Notes under the pieces: model-generated
What the model saw: the letters and a program-made list of their open reading frames with translations, nothing else
What the model was told of the DNA's origin: nothing
Databases searched by the model: none
Shown here: positions 62,725 to 64,000 of the stretch, piece after piece
How positions within the stretch are numbered: position 1 is the stretch's first letter
How the letters are laid out: each line of letters starts with the position of its first letter
Made by a program: the position numbers and the translations under genes
From: SHZI01 sp041396045
GTDB taxonomy: Bacteria > Pseudomonadota > Gammaproteobacteria > Steroidobacterales > GCA-2729495
DNA length: 64,000 nt
NCBI GenBank assembly: GCA_041396045.1
Contig: JAWKZI010000002.1
Span: 62,001-126,000 of the forward strand
Reading direction: 5' to 3'

Positions 62725-63952
62725 GTGCCGGCGTGATACCGCTGTTGTCGTCTCGCTGCTGGCATGGGTGCTGAGTGCGACAACACCAGCACTGGCAGAC
62801 GGCCCTGGCGACGAACTTGCGCGTTCCGTTCAGGAGAGCAAGGTCAATCTGGGCTTTCGCTATCGCTTCGAAGCTGTCGATGACGACGCCTTCGTCAACA
62901 ATGCGTGGGCCAGCACCTTGCGATCGCGGCTTACAGTGGTGCCGAAGCCGCTGAGTGGTTTCGGCCTGCTGCTGGAAGTGGATGATGTGCGCCACATAGG
63001 TGCCGAAAATTTTAACGACAGCCGCAATGGCGTCACCGACCGGCCCTCAGTCGTCGACCCCGAAGGGACCGATCTGAATCAGGCGCTGTTGCGTTACACG
63101 GGATTTGCTGGCACCGAGCTTGCCATTGGCCGTCAACGTATCGAGCGGAATAACCAGCGTTTCGTTGGTGGCGTGGGCTGGCGCCAGAATGAGCAGACCT
63201 TCGATTCTGTCAGCATCAGTCACCGCTTCAATGAGCATCTGAATGCGTCCTACGCGTACATAAACCGTGTCAATCGTATCCAGGGCCCTGACAAGGGGAC
63301 CCCGCCGGCAGACCTGGACAGCGACACGCACCTGATGGACGCGAGCTACGCGTTCGGGTCGACCCTGACACTGGCCGGCTATTGGTACCTGATGGATTTC
63401 GAAATGCAGGCACGCTCTCCAACCAGGTGCTGGGGATACGGGCCACCGGCGGATTACCGCTGACCAACGACCTCAAGTTCAGTTATGTAGCAGAGTTTGC
63501 CCACCAGACTGACTACGCGGACAAATCCGGTTGATTACTCCGCCAGCTACTATCTGCTGGAAGCCGGAATTGCTGCTGCCCGGATCGTGCTGAAGGCGGG
63601 CAACGAGGTACTGGAGGGCGACAGGACGCCCGGTTCTGCATTCAGGACACCGCTTGCCACCTTGCATGCCTTTCAGGGCTGGGCAGACAAGTTCCTGGCA
63701 ACACCGGACGCGGGCATTGCCGATTTGTACGTGGTGGCGACAGGCAACGCGCTGGGGGCCGATCTCACGCTGCGTCTGCATGACTTCAGCGCGGTTGCGG
63801 GCAGTGCAGAGTGGGGTTCCGAGCTGGATTTCTCAGCGAACTGGCCGATCGGCACACACTATTCGGTGCTGCTCGCGGGCGCCACCTATGATGCGGATGA
63901 TCTGTACAGCAACACGAACAAATACTGGCTGATGCTGACCGCTGCGTTCTGA
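62714..63952 (+). CDS. Outer-membrane porin of the alginate-export type, frameshifted
   Basis: About 412 residues. A signal peptide (CRRDTAVVVSLLAWVLSATTPALA) is followed by KVNLGFRYRFEAVDDDAF, LRSRLTVVPKPLSGFGLLLEVDDV, LRYTGFAGTELAIGRQRIERNNQRFVG and SISHRFNEHLNASYAYIN, the strand pattern of alginate-export/OprP-like porins. Frames change near 63418 (FEMQDALSNQVLGIRATGG expected) and near 63525, then resume (DYSASYYLLEAGIAAA) to a final strand ending LMLTAAF. ATG 62714 overlaps the nirS stop, so the two are probably co-expressed; transport of a small anion is possible but not shown. Confidence 0.83.
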
Positions 63953-63957
63953 AAAAT

Positions 63958-64000
63958 TGGTCGGGGTGACAGGATTCGAACCTGCGACCTCTTGCTCCCG
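63958..64000 (-). tRNA. tRNA-Pro (anticodon CGG), partial
   Basis: Reverse-strand 3' end of a tRNA cut by the window edge. Reading 5' to 3': anticodon loop end CGGGA, stem GCAAG, variable AGGTC, T-stem and loop GCAGGTTCGAATCCTGT, acceptor strand CACCCCG, discriminator A and encoded CCA. The visible anticodon bases CGG followed by G37 and A38, and the CxCCCCGACCA acceptor end, fit tRNA-Pro. It lies 5 bases after the porin stop, in the opposite direction. Confidence 0.85.

Noticed and set aside
1..64000. CRISPR array, prophage, transposase or defence genes
   Set aside because: No regular direct repeats, integrase, transposase or known defence domain was found in any frame examined.

Overview
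The window is a GC-rich stretch of a gammaproteobacterial chromosome, read mainly from conserved gene orders: surE-pcm-nlpD, recJ-prfB-lysS, sdhCDAB-sdhE-ygfX, rpoE-rseA-rseB, lepB-DUF4845-rnc-era-recO-pdxJ-acpS, nagZ-MTIP, DUF2062-comEC-exbB-exbD-msbA-lpxK-kdsB, rne/rluC divergent, maf-yceD-rpmF-plsX-fabH, lexA-imuA-imuB-dnaE2, then a TonB receptor, a cytochrome cd1 nitrite reductase and a porin. It ends in a tRNA-Pro. A NirS with intact d1-heme histidines points to a nitrite-reducing, probably denitrifying, respiratory organism. I cannot place it below class; a deep-branching lineage near the Chromatiales, Xanthomonadales or Steroidobacter groups is only a guess. No phage, insertion sequence, CRISPR array or defence island was seen.

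Layout: 1-5.2 kb Smr protein (broken), surE, pcm, nlpD, Mth938-like protein, recJ. 5.2-8.9 kb prfB with its programmed +1 frameshift, lysS, ygfZ. 8.9-13.4 kb a complete succinate dehydrogenase operon with two assembly factors (SdhAF4-like and SdhE) and ygfX. 13.6-16.3 kb the sigma-E locus. 16.3-21.8 kb signal peptidase, RNase III, Era, RecO, PdxJ, AcpS and an exonuclease. 21.8-26.6 kb rlmD, a small L,D-transpeptidase, nagZ, methylthioinosine phosphorylase and a PAS/degenerate GGDEF protein. 26.7-34.5 kb mfd and the Lol lipoprotein exporter. 34.5-42.3 kb comEC, ExbB/ExbD, MsbA, LpxK, KdsB and a tyrosine phosphatase. 42.3-50.2 kb RNase E, RluC, Maf, YceD, L32, PlsX, FabH. 50.4-58.1 kb an L,D-transpeptidase facing an Lpp-type lipoprotein, then LexA and the ImuA-ImuB-DnaE2 mutasome. 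58.1-64 kb TonB receptor, NirS, porin, tRNA-Pro.

Much of the content concerns the envelope: lipoprotein export (Lol), lipid A and Kdo synthesis (MsbA, LpxK, KdsB), energy transduction (ExbBD with a TonB receptor), peptidoglycan (NlpD, two L,D-transpeptidases, NagZ, Lpp) and the sigma-E stress response.

Two features stand out. First, a 107-225 bp palindromic repeat occurs three times, each time between the 3' ends of convergent genes, with compensating base changes in its central stem. Second, about a dozen genes, many of them essential (prfB, lepB, era, acpS, rne, plsX, a lolC/E gene), are split by single-base shifts, several at homopolymer runs. These are best read as sequence errors rather than pseudogenes, so coordinates for those genes span the whole reconstructed gene.
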